Positions 57,001 to 64,000 of a stretch of DNA of 64,000 bases are shown in pieces. This DNA is from Limnohabitans sp. T6-20 (GTDB lineage Bacteria; Pseudomonadota; Gammaproteobacteria; Burkholderiales; Burkholderiaceae_C). The position numbers and the translations under genes are program-made. Where the stretch lies: positions 372,001-436,000 of the forward strand of contig NZ_NERW01000003.1 in NCBI RefSeq assembly GCF_003063505.1. Reading direction: 5' to 3'. Within the stretch, counting starts at the first letter, position 1; each line of letters opens with the position of its first letter. The notes below the pieces were generated by a model. The model was not told the DNA's origin, ran no database searches, and worked only from the letters and a program-made list of their open reading frames with translations.

Positions 57001-58032
57001 TTACTTGCCCGACTTCTTGACTGGTGTGGCAGCCGCAGTGCGCACTTTGTCGATTTCAGCTTGCAGTTCCTTGACCAGGTCCTGGCCCACAGTCACGCCG
57101 TACTTGGCGGTCACAGGGCGCATTTTGTCGCGCAGCTTGGCCATTTCAGCCTCTGGCAACTGGGACACTTGCATGCCGTTCTTCTTCAGGTTGTCCAGAA
57201 TGCTGGCTTCCAGAGCGCGTGCTTTCTCACGCTGGAATTTGGCCGATTCGATGGCTGCATCGCCCACAATTTTTTTCTCAGCAGCCGAGAGCTTGTCCCA
57301 GAACTTCTTGCTGATGATGACCGACTGGGGGTTGTACTGGTGACCTGTCAGAGCCAAGTGCTTTTGCACTTCGTAAAGCTTGGCGCTGTTGATGGTGGCC
57401 ACTGGGTTTTCCTGGCCGTCCACGGCTTTTTGCTCCAGAGCAGCGTACAGCTCAGGAAATGGCAGGGGTGTGGGGTTGGCACCCAAAGCCTTGACCCAGT
57501 CCACGTTGATCGGGTTGGGGATCACGCGCAGCTTCAGGCCTTCCAGGTCTTCCACCTTGTTGATGGCGCGCTTGCTGTTGGTGATGTTGCGGAAACCCAG
57601 CTCGTAATAAGCCAGACCGATGATGCCCTTGTCTTCCAATTTGGCGTGCAGTTTCTTGCCGAAGGCTCCATCCACAGCCGCATCGGCTTCTTTGCCAGAG
57701 GCGAACATGAAGGGGAAGTCGAAAATCGCAAATTCCTTGACCTGCGCCGCAAAGATGCCGGAGTTCATGGATGCCATCTCCAATGTACCGCCCTGAATGG
57801 CGGACACGTTGGCTTGGTCGCTGCCCAAAGTGCCACCAGGGAACACATTCACCTTGATCTTGCCGCCGGAATTCTTCTCAACGATTTCCTTGAACTTTTC
57901 CATGCCCAACACGATGGGGTGCCCCGCCGAGTTCTGGTTGGCGAACTTGATGGTCTTGTCTTGAGCCGATGTCAGACCCATGGCTGCCAGGGCCAGCGTT
58001 GCGATCACGGACTTGATAAATACACGTTTCAT
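57001..58032 (-). CDS. dctP: TRAP transporter substrate-binding protein DctP
   Basis: 343 residues from ATG 58032. Signal peptide (MKRVFIKSVIATLALAAMG), then FANQNSAGHPIVLGMEKFKEIVE and the family region LKLRVIPNPINVDWVKALGANPTPLPFPELYAALEQKAVDGQENP, with the conserved Arg that binds the ligand carboxylate in LRVIPNP. Delivers an organic acid, by context quinate or shikimate, to DctQM. Confidence 0.94.
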   Translation of the reverse strand: MKRVFIKSVIATLALAAMGLTSAQDKTIKFANQNSAGHPIVLGMEKFKEIVEKNSGGKIKVNVFPGGTLGSDQANVSAIQGGTLEMASMNSGIFAAQVKEFAIFDFPFMFASGKEADAAVDGAFGKKLHAKLEDKGIIGLAYYELGFRNITNSKRAINKVEDLEGLKLRVIPNPINVDWVKALGANPTPLPFPELYAALEQKAVDGQENPVATINSAKLYEVQKHLALTGHQYNPQSVIISKKFWDKLSAAEKKIVGDAAIESAKFQREKARALEASILDNLKKNGMQVSQLPEAEMAKLRDKMRPVTAKYGVTVGQDLVKELQAEIDKVRTAAATPVKKSGK

Positions 58033-58084
58033 GAAATGTCTCCAGAAAAATAAATGGGGTCGGACGTACGCAACCATCACGAAG

Positions 58085-58117
58085 TTTGTCGTCTGGCGTA
58101 CCCGGTCAGACGACAAA
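58085..58117 (-). other. Perfect 11-bp hairpin between dctM and dctP
   Basis: TTTGTCGTCTG (58085-58095) and CAGACGACAAA (58107-58117) with an 11-base loop; no T tract on the minus strand. With the hairpin at 56961-56988 it brackets dctP, as expected for a segment stabilised to make binding protein in excess. Confidence 0.7.
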
Positions 58118-58125
58118 GCCAGGAA

Positions 58126-59403
58126 TCAATAGAACCAGCGCGCAGGCACCATCACCAGTTCCGGGAAAGCCACCATGGCAAACATGATGATGAACTGGGC
58201 CACCATGAAGGGCATCACGCCCCGGGTGACCTCGTCCATGCTCACTTTACCCACACCGGCCACAGCGTTGAGCACTGTACCCACAGGCGGCGTGATCAGG
58301 CCAATCGCATTGTTGATGATAAACAGCACACCAAAATAAACCGGGTCAATACCAGCCGCCTTGATCACAGGCATCAACACGGGGGTCAGCAGCAAAATGG
58401 TCGGTGTCATGTCCAGCGCTGTGCCCACCACCATGGTGATGACCATAATGGCCAGCATCAGCAATTTAGGGCTGTCCAGCATGGGCTGCAAAAGCGCTAC
58501 CAACTCACCGGGCAAGTTGGCCACCGTGATCAACCATGCCGACACCATGGCAGCTGCCACCAGAAACATCACCACGGCACTGGTCTTGGCCGCGGTCATG
58601 AACAAAGGCACCAGTGTTTTAAAGCTCAATTCGCGGTAGACGAAAGTCGAGATGATCAAAGCGTAGGTGGCGGCGACCACGGCCGCCTCGGTGGGCGTGA
58701 ACACACCAAACTTCAGACCAAACACCACGATCACAGGCAACACCAGCGCCCAGGTCGCCTCCTGCAAAGCCTTTGCGATTTCACCGGCCGACTTGCGAGG
58801 TGGCACTTGCACCACTTCGCTTCGGGCGAGCCACCACCAGGTGATCCACAGCGATGCCCCGAGCAATATGCCCGGCACGATACCCGCCATGAACAATTTG
58901 GAAATGGACACGTTGCCCGCCACGCCAAAGATCACAAAGCCAATGCTGGGTGGAATCACCGGTGCAATGATGCCCGCAGAGGCAATCAAACCCGCTGAAC
59001 GTGCTTTGTCATGACCCGCTGCCACCATCATGGGCAACAGCAACGATGCCAGTGCAGCCGCATCGGCCACAGCCGAACCAGACAATGCCGCCATGATCAC
59101 GGCGGCCATGATGGTCACATAACCCAGCCCGCCTTTGATGTGGCCCACACAGGCCATAGCGAAATTCACAATACGGCGCGACAGGCCGCCCGCATTCATG
59201 ATTTCACCGGCCAGCATGAAAAAAGGCACCGCCAGCAAAGGGAAGCTGTTGGAACCCTCAATCAGGTTCTGCGCCAATATCTGCGCGTCGAACATGTTCA
59301 GATGCCACATCAACGCGACACCGCACAACAACAGGGAAAACGCAATCGGAATGCCCAACGCCATCGCACCGAGCAGGGAACATAAAAATACAACAATCGT
59401 CAT
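58126..59403 (-). CDS. dctM: TRAP transporter large permease DctM
   Basis: 425 residues and about twelve helices. FFMLAGEIMNAGGLSRRIVNFA and GIIAPVIPPSIGFVIFG are DctM signatures; the TRAP large subunit drives sodium-coupled import with DctQ. Eighteen bases after dctQ. Confidence 0.95.
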   Translation of the reverse strand: MTIVVFLCSLLGAMALGIPIAFSLLLCGVALMWHLNMFDAQILAQNLIEGSNSFPLLAVPFFMLAGEIMNAGGLSRRIVNFAMACVGHIKGGLGYVTIMAAVIMAALSGSAVADAAALASLLLPMMVAAGHDKARSAGLIASAGIIAPVIPPSIGFVIFGVAGNVSISKLFMAGIVPGILLGASLWITWWWLARSEVVQVPPRKSAGEIAKALQEATWALVLPVIVVFGLKFGVFTPTEAAVVAATYALIISTFVYRELSFKTLVPLFMTAAKTSAVVMFLVAAAMVSAWLITVANLPGELVALLQPMLDSPKLLMLAIMVITMVVGTALDMTPTILLLTPVLMPVIKAAGIDPVYFGVLFIINNAIGLITPPVGTVLNAVAGVGKVSMDEVTRGVMPFMVAQFIIMFAMVAFPELVMVPARWFY

Positions 59404-59420
59404 TTTTCTCTCCTAGGCGC

Positions 59421-59957
59421 TCAGGCTTTGTCAGTGGCGCCATGGGGCGACTCTTCAGATTCTTGAATCATGACCAAATCCTCATCGCGGATTTGCCCCG
59501 TCAAAAGACGCACAAACTCGTTCAAGATGATCAAGCCACCCAACACGGCAAACACCACACCGGGCATGTAAATCCAGGCCATGGACACTTCCATCACGGC
59601 GCTGGTGGTGTCCCAGTTGATCATGGCTTGGTCATATGCGCCGCTGAAAAGCAACCAGCAAGTGAACAACATCAACAAATGCGACAAACCCAAACAAACT
59701 TTTTTGCCGACAGGGCCCAATTTGCCAATCAGCATGTCGGTGCCCAGGTGACCATGCTCCTTGAGCGCAATGATCGCGCCCATGAAGGTCAACCAAATGA
59801 ACAACCAACGTGATAGCTCTTCAGACAAAGTGATGCCTGAATTGAAGGCGTAACGCATCACCACGTTGCCGAACACCAGCACCACCATCACGGCCAGGCT
59901 CATGGCGATCAGCCAGTTGAGCAACCAGCAATAGCCATCAATGAATTTCTTGACCAC
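59421..59957 (-). CDS. dctQ: TRAP transporter small permease DctQ
   Basis: 178 residues with four helices; NVVMRYAFNSGITLSEELSRWLFIWLTFMGAIIALKEHGHLGTDM is the family hallmark. First gene of the operon as read, after a gap of about 100 bases to the TetR gene, with which it is co-oriented. Confidence 0.93.
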   Translation of the reverse strand: MVKKFIDGYCWLLNWLIAMSLAVMVVLVFGNVVMRYAFNSGITLSEELSRWLFIWLTFMGAIIALKEHGHLGTDMLIGKLGPVGKKVCLGLSHLLMLFTCWLLFSGAYDQAMINWDTTSAVMEVSMAWIYMPGVVFAVLGGLIILNEFVRLLTGQIRDEDLVMIQESEESPHGATDKA

Positions 59958-60055
59958 TTGTATCTCCTGAAATGGGTTAGCAATAATGTACGAACCAGTT
60001 AGTTTTTCACGGCTAGTAATTACCCTTACGCCAAAATTCCATAAACAGCTACCTG

Positions 60056-60748
60056 CTATGCCGAAATTGAATGGCTTACAAATCTCAAAATCAATTCCAC
60101 CACATGCTCACGCTTGAGTGTGTCGGCCTTGTCGGTGCTGGCACGGCCCTGAAAAATCACCCCGAAGGTGTGGCGGTTGGACACGTTGAAAAAGGTGAAC
60201 GCTGAAATGGCCGAGTGGATGTCCACCGGGTCCAGCCCTTGCCTGAAAACGCCCTGCGCCACACCACGGTCGTACACCGCCTGCACGGACCGAATGGCGT
60301 TGGAGTTCAGCTGCTGGATGTTGGCGCTTTGGCGCAGGTAGTCGCCACGCTGGATGTTCTCGCTCATCACCAGCCGGATGAAGTCTTCATTGTCCCGGTG
60401 GTGGTCGTAAGTGAACTCCACCAGCCTTTTCAAAGCATCGATCGGCGGCAAATCATCCAGATGCAGATCGGACTCGATGGCTCGCATGCGCCGGTAGGCC
60501 TCTTCGAGCACGGCCAGATACAAACCATCCTTGCTGCCGAAGTAGTAATAGATCATGCGCTTGCTGGTGCGCGTGGCCGCTGCAATCTCGTCAATGCGAG
60601 CGCCGGTCAAACCCTTGTCAGCGAATTCGTGCGTGGCCACCGCCAGGATCTCGGCCATGGTGCGGGCCGGGTCGTTGGTGCGCCCTGTCTCACGGGCAGT
60701 GGGCACCTCGGTTGGCTTGAGCTTTGCAGAATGTACCAGTTGGTTCAT
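60056..60748 (-). CDS. TetR-family regulator upstream of the quinate/shikimate operon
   Basis: 230 residues from ATG 60748. N-terminal helix-turn-helix ARIDEIAAATRTSKRMIYYYFGSKDGLYLAVLEEAYRR (57-93). C-terminal ligand domain of the TetR_C type seen in catabolic regulators. Probable repressor of the TRAP/quinate operon that follows on the same strand; the effector would be a pathway intermediate. Confidence 0.88.
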   Translation of the reverse strand: MNQLVHSAKLKPTEVPTARETGRTNDPARTMAEILAVATHEFADKGLTGARIDEIAAATRTSKRMIYYYFGSKDGLYLAVLEEAYRRMRAIESDLHLDDLPPIDALKRLVEFTYDHHRDNEDFIRLVMSENIQRGDYLRQSANIQQLNSNAIRSVQAVYDRGVAQGVFRQGLDPVDIHSAISAFTFFNVSNRHTFGVIFQGRASTDKADTLKREHVVELILRFVSHSISA

Positions 60749-60851
60749 TTTGTAAGTATAGGCGGCGCGCACTCATGTTCTTATCAGGACAAGCCCTGAT
60801 AGGGCCGCTGCGGCAAAGTTCACAGTCTGCCGATACAAAACGCCCCAGCAC

Positions 60852-61349
60852 TCACGCTTCAGACGACTCTTCCTCAGGGGCAACACGGTCAATTTTTTCC
60901 ATGTTGTCCAAGAGCTTCAAGAAGTAATGCAGGGTGTGGGCCATGTCGCCCATCGAGAAATCCTGCAAGACCAGTTCGTAATAAGCCTTGATCTTGGGCT
61001 GGGCCTGGTCCAGCCAGACATGCCGGCCTGTCTCGGTCATCACCACCAGACGCGAGCGGCGATCACGCCCGTCTGTGCTCATCTCGATGTGCCCATCACG
61101 CGTCATGCGGGTGATCAAGCCAGAGAGGTTCTGGCGACTGACCATGAGGTAGCGCGCCAACTCACCCACGCCCATGCCCTGCGCAGCTTCGGGGCGAGAC
61201 AAGGCCCCCAGCACGGCCCACTGCTGGGTGGTCAGCCCTTCATCCTGCACCGCCCTGCTGCCGGTTTTATGCAACATGTTGGCACATTGGTAGAGCTTGA
61301 AGAAAATCCGGTTGGCCAGTTCCATGCGTGCGTCTCTTGTTTGCGACAT
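60852..61349 (-). CDS. badR: MarR-family regulator (BadR-like)
   Basis: 165 residues. Winged-helix with LARYLMVSRQNLSGLITRMTRDGHIEMSTDGRDRRSRLV, the DxRxxR wing of MarR proteins. Divergent from badH-badI-aliB, the position of BadR in Rhodopseudomonas, which is a repressor relieved by 2-ketocyclohexanecarboxyl-CoA. A perfect dyad in the gap is the likely operator. Acidic tail EEESSEA. Confidence 0.88.
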   Translation of the reverse strand: MSQTRDARMELANRIFFKLYQCANMLHKTGSRAVQDEGLTTQQWAVLGALSRPEAAQGMGVGELARYLMVSRQNLSGLITRMTRDGHIEMSTDGRDRRSRLVVMTETGRHVWLDQAQPKIKAYYELVLQDFSMGDMAHTLHYFLKLLDNMEKIDRVAPEEESSEA

Positions 61350-61384
61350 AGGGTAAACGATAGGTTATTGAACACGAAAAAGAC

Positions 61385-61414
61385 TTGAAACGAAATATGG
61401 GGAAACCCTAGAAT
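61385..61414 (+). promoter_or_regulatory. Sigma-70 promoter of badH
   Basis: TTGAAA (61385-61390), 18-base spacer, TAGAAT (61409-61414). The operator dyad begins seven bases after the -10. Confidence 0.65.
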
Positions 61415-61420
61415 ACGTCA

Positions 61421-61436
61421 ACATATTGTCATATGT
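61421..61436. promoter_or_regulatory. MarR-type operator upstream of badH
   Basis: Perfect dyad ACATAT-TGTC-ATATGT at the expected transcription start, 47 bases before badH. Placed to block initiation; likely bound by the divergently encoded MarR protein. Confidence 0.7.
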
Positions 61437-61482
61437 GCGGCATTCCTAAATTCCCAATTCATTTCAAATCACGGAGAAAGAC

Positions 61483-62250
61483 ATGAAAGACCTCAAAGGC
61501 AAAACAGCGATTGTGACCGGTGGCGGTGGCGGCATTGGCGGGGCCACCAGCCGCCGTTTTGCCGAAGAAGGCACCAAAGTGGCCGTCTTCGACATGAACC
61601 TCGAAGCCGCCCAGAAAGTGGCCGATGGCATTGTGGCCGCTGGCGGCCAAGCCAAGGCTTTTGCATGCAACATCACCGACCGCACCCAAGTTGATGCTGC
61701 CGTAGCGGCCGCTGAGGCTCAGTTGGGGCCCATTGACATTTTGGTCAACAACGCTGGCTGGGACATCTTCAAGCCCTTCACCAAAACCGTGCCCGCCGAG
61801 TGGGACAAACTGATCGCCATCAACCTGACGGGCGCTTTGCACATGCACCACGCCGTCTTGCCCGGCATGGCTGCGCGTGGCGGTGGTCGCATCGTCAACA
61901 TCGCGTCTGACGCAGCACGTGGCGGCTCGTCTGGCGAAGCCGTTTACGCCGCTTGCAAGGGCGGTTTGGTCGCCCTGTCCAAAACCCTGGCACGCGAGCA
62001 CGCCCGCCACAACATCACCGTCAATGTGGTCTGCCCCGGCCCGACCGACACCGCTTTGCTGGCCGGTTTCGCCGAAGGTGCTTCCAACCCCGAAAAACTC
62101 ATGGACGCCTTCAAGAAGGCCATCCCGCTGGGCCGCATTGGCCAGCCGGACGACCTCGCGGGCGCCATCGTCTTCCTGAGCAGCGCCGACGCTTCCTTCA
62201 TCACCGGTCAAGTCCTCAGCGTGTCTGGTGGCTTGACCATGCACGGCTGA
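61483..62250 (+). CDS. badH: SDR dehydrogenase, probable 2-hydroxycyclohexanecarboxyl-CoA dehydrogenase
   Basis: 255 residues. GGGGGIGGATSRRFAEEG (12-29) is the SDR nucleotide site, NNAG (about 87-90) is present, and catalytic Tyr/Lys lie in EAVYAACKGGLVAL (YxxxK). Oxidises the hydroxyl of 2-hydroxycyclohexanecarboxyl-CoA by analogy with BadH. GGAG lies 12 bases before the start. badI follows 30 bases later, strongly supporting the role. Confidence 0.85.
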   Translation: MKDLKGKTAIVTGGGGGIGGATSRRFAEEGTKVAVFDMNLEAAQKVADGIVAAGGQAKAFACNITDRTQVDAAVAAAEAQLGPIDILVNNAGWDIFKPFTKTVPAEWDKLIAINLTGALHMHHAVLPGMAARGGGRIVNIASDAARGGSSGEAVYAACKGGLVALSKTLAREHARHNITVNVVCPGPTDTALLAGFAEGASNPEKLMDAFKKAIPLGRIGQPDDLAGAIVFLSSADASFITGQVLSVSGGLTMHG

Positions 62251-62280
62251 TCCATCACCCCCATTCAACCGGAGAAACAC

Positions 62281-63063
62281 ATGCAATTCGAAGACATCCT
62301 GTACGAAAACCGCAACGGCGTGGCCTGGATCACGATCAACCGCCCCGACAAGATGAACGCCTTTCGCGGCACCACCTGCGACGAGATCATCAAGGCCTTG
62401 AACAAGGCGGGTTACGACCGCGACATCGGCTGCATCGTGCTGGCCGGTGCGGGTGACCGCGCCTTCTGCACGGGCGGCGACCAGTCGGCCCACGACGGCA
62501 ACTACGACGGCCGTGGCACGATTGGCCTGCCCATGGAGGAGCTGCACACCGCGATTCGCGACGTGCCCAAGCCTGTCATTGCACGCGTGCAAGGCTTTGC
62601 GATTGGCGGTGGCAACGTGTTGTGCACCATCTGCGACCTGACGATTTGCTCCGAAAAAGCCATCTTCGGCCAGGTCGGCCCCAAGATGGGCTCGGTCGAT
62701 CCCGGCTACGGCACCGCTTTCTTGGCCCGCGTGGTCGGCGAGAAGAAGGCCCGCGAAATTTGGTACCTCAACAAGCGCTACTCCGGCCAAGAGGCCGTGG
62801 ACATGGGCCTGGCCAACATCTGCGTGCCACACGAGCAGCTCGACGCCACCGTGCAGGAGTGGGCCGAGACCATCTGCGAGCGCAGCCCCACCGCGATTGC
62901 CATTGCCAAGCGCAGCTTCAACATGGACACCGCGCACCAGTCGGGCATTGCGGGCATGGGCATGTACGCGCTCAAGCTGTACTACGACACGGAAGAGTCG
63001 CGCGAAGGCGTGAAGGCTTTGCAAGAAAAACGCAAGCCCGAGTTCCGCAAATACGCCAAGTAA
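62281..63063 (+). CDS. badI: 2-ketocyclohexanecarboxyl-CoA hydrolase
   Basis: 260 residues, crotonase fold close to MenB. RAFCTGGDQSAHDGNYDGRG and GFAIGGGNVLCTICDLTICSE form the oxyanion region, with GQVGPKMGSVDPGYG after. BadI opens the ring of 2-ketocyclohexanecarboxyl-CoA to pimelyl-CoA. The MenB-like GGDQ and GNYDGRG features separate it from enoyl-CoA hydratases. Confidence 0.92.
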   Translation: MQFEDILYENRNGVAWITINRPDKMNAFRGTTCDEIIKALNKAGYDRDIGCIVLAGAGDRAFCTGGDQSAHDGNYDGRGTIGLPMEELHTAIRDVPKPVIARVQGFAIGGGNVLCTICDLTICSEKAIFGQVGPKMGSVDPGYGTAFLARVVGEKKAREIWYLNKRYSGQEAVDMGLANICVPHEQLDATVQEWAETICERSPTAIAIAKRSFNMDTAHQSGIAGMGMYALKLYYDTEESREGVKALQEKRKPEFRKYAK

Positions 63064-63085
63064 ACGCACCGACCGAGGACGACAG

Positions 63086-64000
63086 ATGAACCCCAATCCC
63101 TACATCAACGAAGACCTGCAGGCGTTGGCCGAAACCGTGCGCCGCTTTGCCGATGAAAAAATCAAGCCCGGCTTTCTGGAGCGTGACAAGACGCGCGAGT
63201 TTGACCTCGCCTTGCTGCGAGAGATGGGCGAGTTGGGCTTCATCTGCCCCGAAGTGCCCGAAGAATTTGGTGGCTTGGGCATGGGTTGTGTGGCCGCAGG
63301 CGTGATCCACGAGGAAATCGCCCGCGCCGACCTGAGCTTTTCTTACCTGAACCTGTTGGCCTCGCTGAACAGCCAGATTCTCTACAAGTACGGCAATCCC
63401 GAAGTGGTGCGCCCCTGGCTCGACAAGATCCGCGAAGGTCGTGCCATTTGCGCCATTGCCCTGACCGAGCCGCGCGGGGGCTCGGATGCGGCCAACCTGC
63501 GTTTGCGAGTGGAGCGCGACGGCGACTTCTACGTCATCAACGGCGAGAAAACCTCCATCTCGGCCGCTGACCAGGCCGACATCACCGTGGTGTTTGGCCG
63601 CACCGGCAAGCCCGAAGACGGCGCGCACGGCGTGACCGCACTCTTGGTGCCCATGGACACCCCGGGCCTGACCACCAGCCGCTTTGACTGCCACGGCCAG
63701 CGCGCCATCGGCCGCGGCTCCATCTTTTTCGAAAATGTGCGCGTGCCCGTCAGCCACCGCTTGGGGGACGAAAACAAGGGCTTTGTGCAGGTCATGCACG
63801 GTTTTGATTACTCGCGCTCGCTGATTGGTCTGCAGTGCTTGGCCGTGGCACGCGCTGCGCTCGATGAAACCTGGGAATACATCACCCAGCGCAAGGCTTT
63901 TGGCCAGCCGCTGTCGGCCTTCCAGGGCGTGACCCACCCTCTGGCCCAGTACGACACCGAGGTCGAAGGCGCACGACTGGTGTGCCTGCAAGGCCTGTGG
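63086..64000 (+). CDS. aliB: Acyl-CoA dehydrogenase, probable cyclohexanecarboxyl-CoA dehydrogenase (partial)
   Basis: ATG 63086 with GAGG eight bases before; 305 codons run off the window without a stop. N-terminal helices (VRRFADEKIKPGFLERDK), FAD site ICAIALTEPRGGSDAANLR and INGEKTSISAADQADI, then GFDYSRSLIGLQCLAVARAALDET of the third domain. By context it converts cyclohexanecarboxyl-CoA to cyclohex-1-ene-carboxyl-CoA (AliB). The catalytic-base region lies outside the window. Confidence 0.85.
   Translation, partial: MNPNPYINEDLQALAETVRRFADEKIKPGFLERDKTREFDLALLREMGELGFICPEVPEEFGGLGMGCVAAGVIHEEIARADLSFSYLNLLASLNSQILYKYGNPEVVRPWLDKIREGRAICAIALTEPRGGSDAANLRLRVERDGDFYVINGEKTSISAADQADITVVFGRTGKPEDGAHGVTALLVPMDTPGLTTSRFDCHGQRAIGRGSIFFENVRVPVSHRLGDENKGFVQVMHGFDYSRSLIGLQCLAVARAALDETWEYITQRKAFGQPLSAFQGVTHPLAQYDTEVEGARLVCLQGLW

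Noticed and set aside
61459..63096. 545-codon open frame antisense to badH and badI
   Set aside because: Spans two clear genes on the opposite strand and has shadow composition (Val/His/Gly-rich); no motif recognised.

Overview
The window is bacterial chromosome with dense, GC-rich coding sequence. Gene content points to a betaproteobacterium of the Burkholderiales, most likely Comamonadaceae (a Limnohabitans/Rhodoferax-like freshwater lineage). The clues are the rpsU, GatB/YqeY and rpoD neighbourhood, an RpoD with a long Lys/Ala/Pro-rich N-terminus, abundant LIV-type and TRAP transporters, and aromatic and alicyclic acid catabolism. This assignment is inferred from gene content, not from a database match. 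I see no rRNA, tRNA, prophage, insertion sequence or CRISPR array.

Layout. 1-2.4 kb: end of a ModA-like binding protein, a YbiB-type protein and uroporphyrinogen-III C-methyltransferase, with REP-like palindromes that run into the methyltransferase reading frame. 2.6-13.1 kb: housekeeping and membrane genes (HI0933-type flavoprotein, MscS channel, patatin/outer-membrane fusion, rpsU with a structured leader, YqeY, EamA transporter, PmbA, DarP, Mog, a K+ channel with a zinc ribbon). 13.4-15.9 kb: rpoD. 16.1-23.9 kb: a compact locus of a Crp-like regulator, HlyD-like adaptor, cellulose-synthase-like glycosyltransferase with PilZ domain, orphan periplasmic binding protein, and a membrane PAS-GGDEF-EAL protein. 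It looks like a minimal c-di-GMP-controlled exopolysaccharide system with a ligand sensor.

23.9-31.4 kb: a dienelactone hydrolase-like protein, a YkgJ-type cysteine protein and a solitary paaZ, then a divergent gentisate operon (3-hydroxybenzoate 6-monooxygenase, gentisate dioxygenase, fumarylpyruvate hydrolase, maleylpyruvate isomerase). 31.6-36.7 kb: a tandem glycine riboswitch followed by a complete LIV-type ABC transporter (livH, M, G, F and binding protein). 36.9-42.7 kb: aldo/keto reductase, a large AsmA-like DUF748 protein and a Crp-PAS fusion regulator. 43.5-53.7 kb: a Tad/Flp pilus locus with two flp genes and divergent tadE/tadG.

53.7-60.7 kb: a quinate/shikimate catabolic operon. 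A TRAP transporter imports the substrate; a shikimate dehydrogenase homologue, type II dehydroquinase and a two-gene dehydroshikimate dehydratase would lead to protocatechuate; a TetR regulator precedes it. 60.9-64 kb: a MarR regulator divergent from badH, badI and an aliB-like acyl-CoA dehydrogenase (cyclohexanecarboxyl-CoA degradation), with a clear promoter and operator between them.

Together these suggest a surface-attaching freshwater heterotroph that uses plant- and lignin-derived ring acids. Both surface-structure loci (exopolysaccharide and Tad pilus) sit beside Crp/Fnr-like regulators with nearly the same recognition helix.
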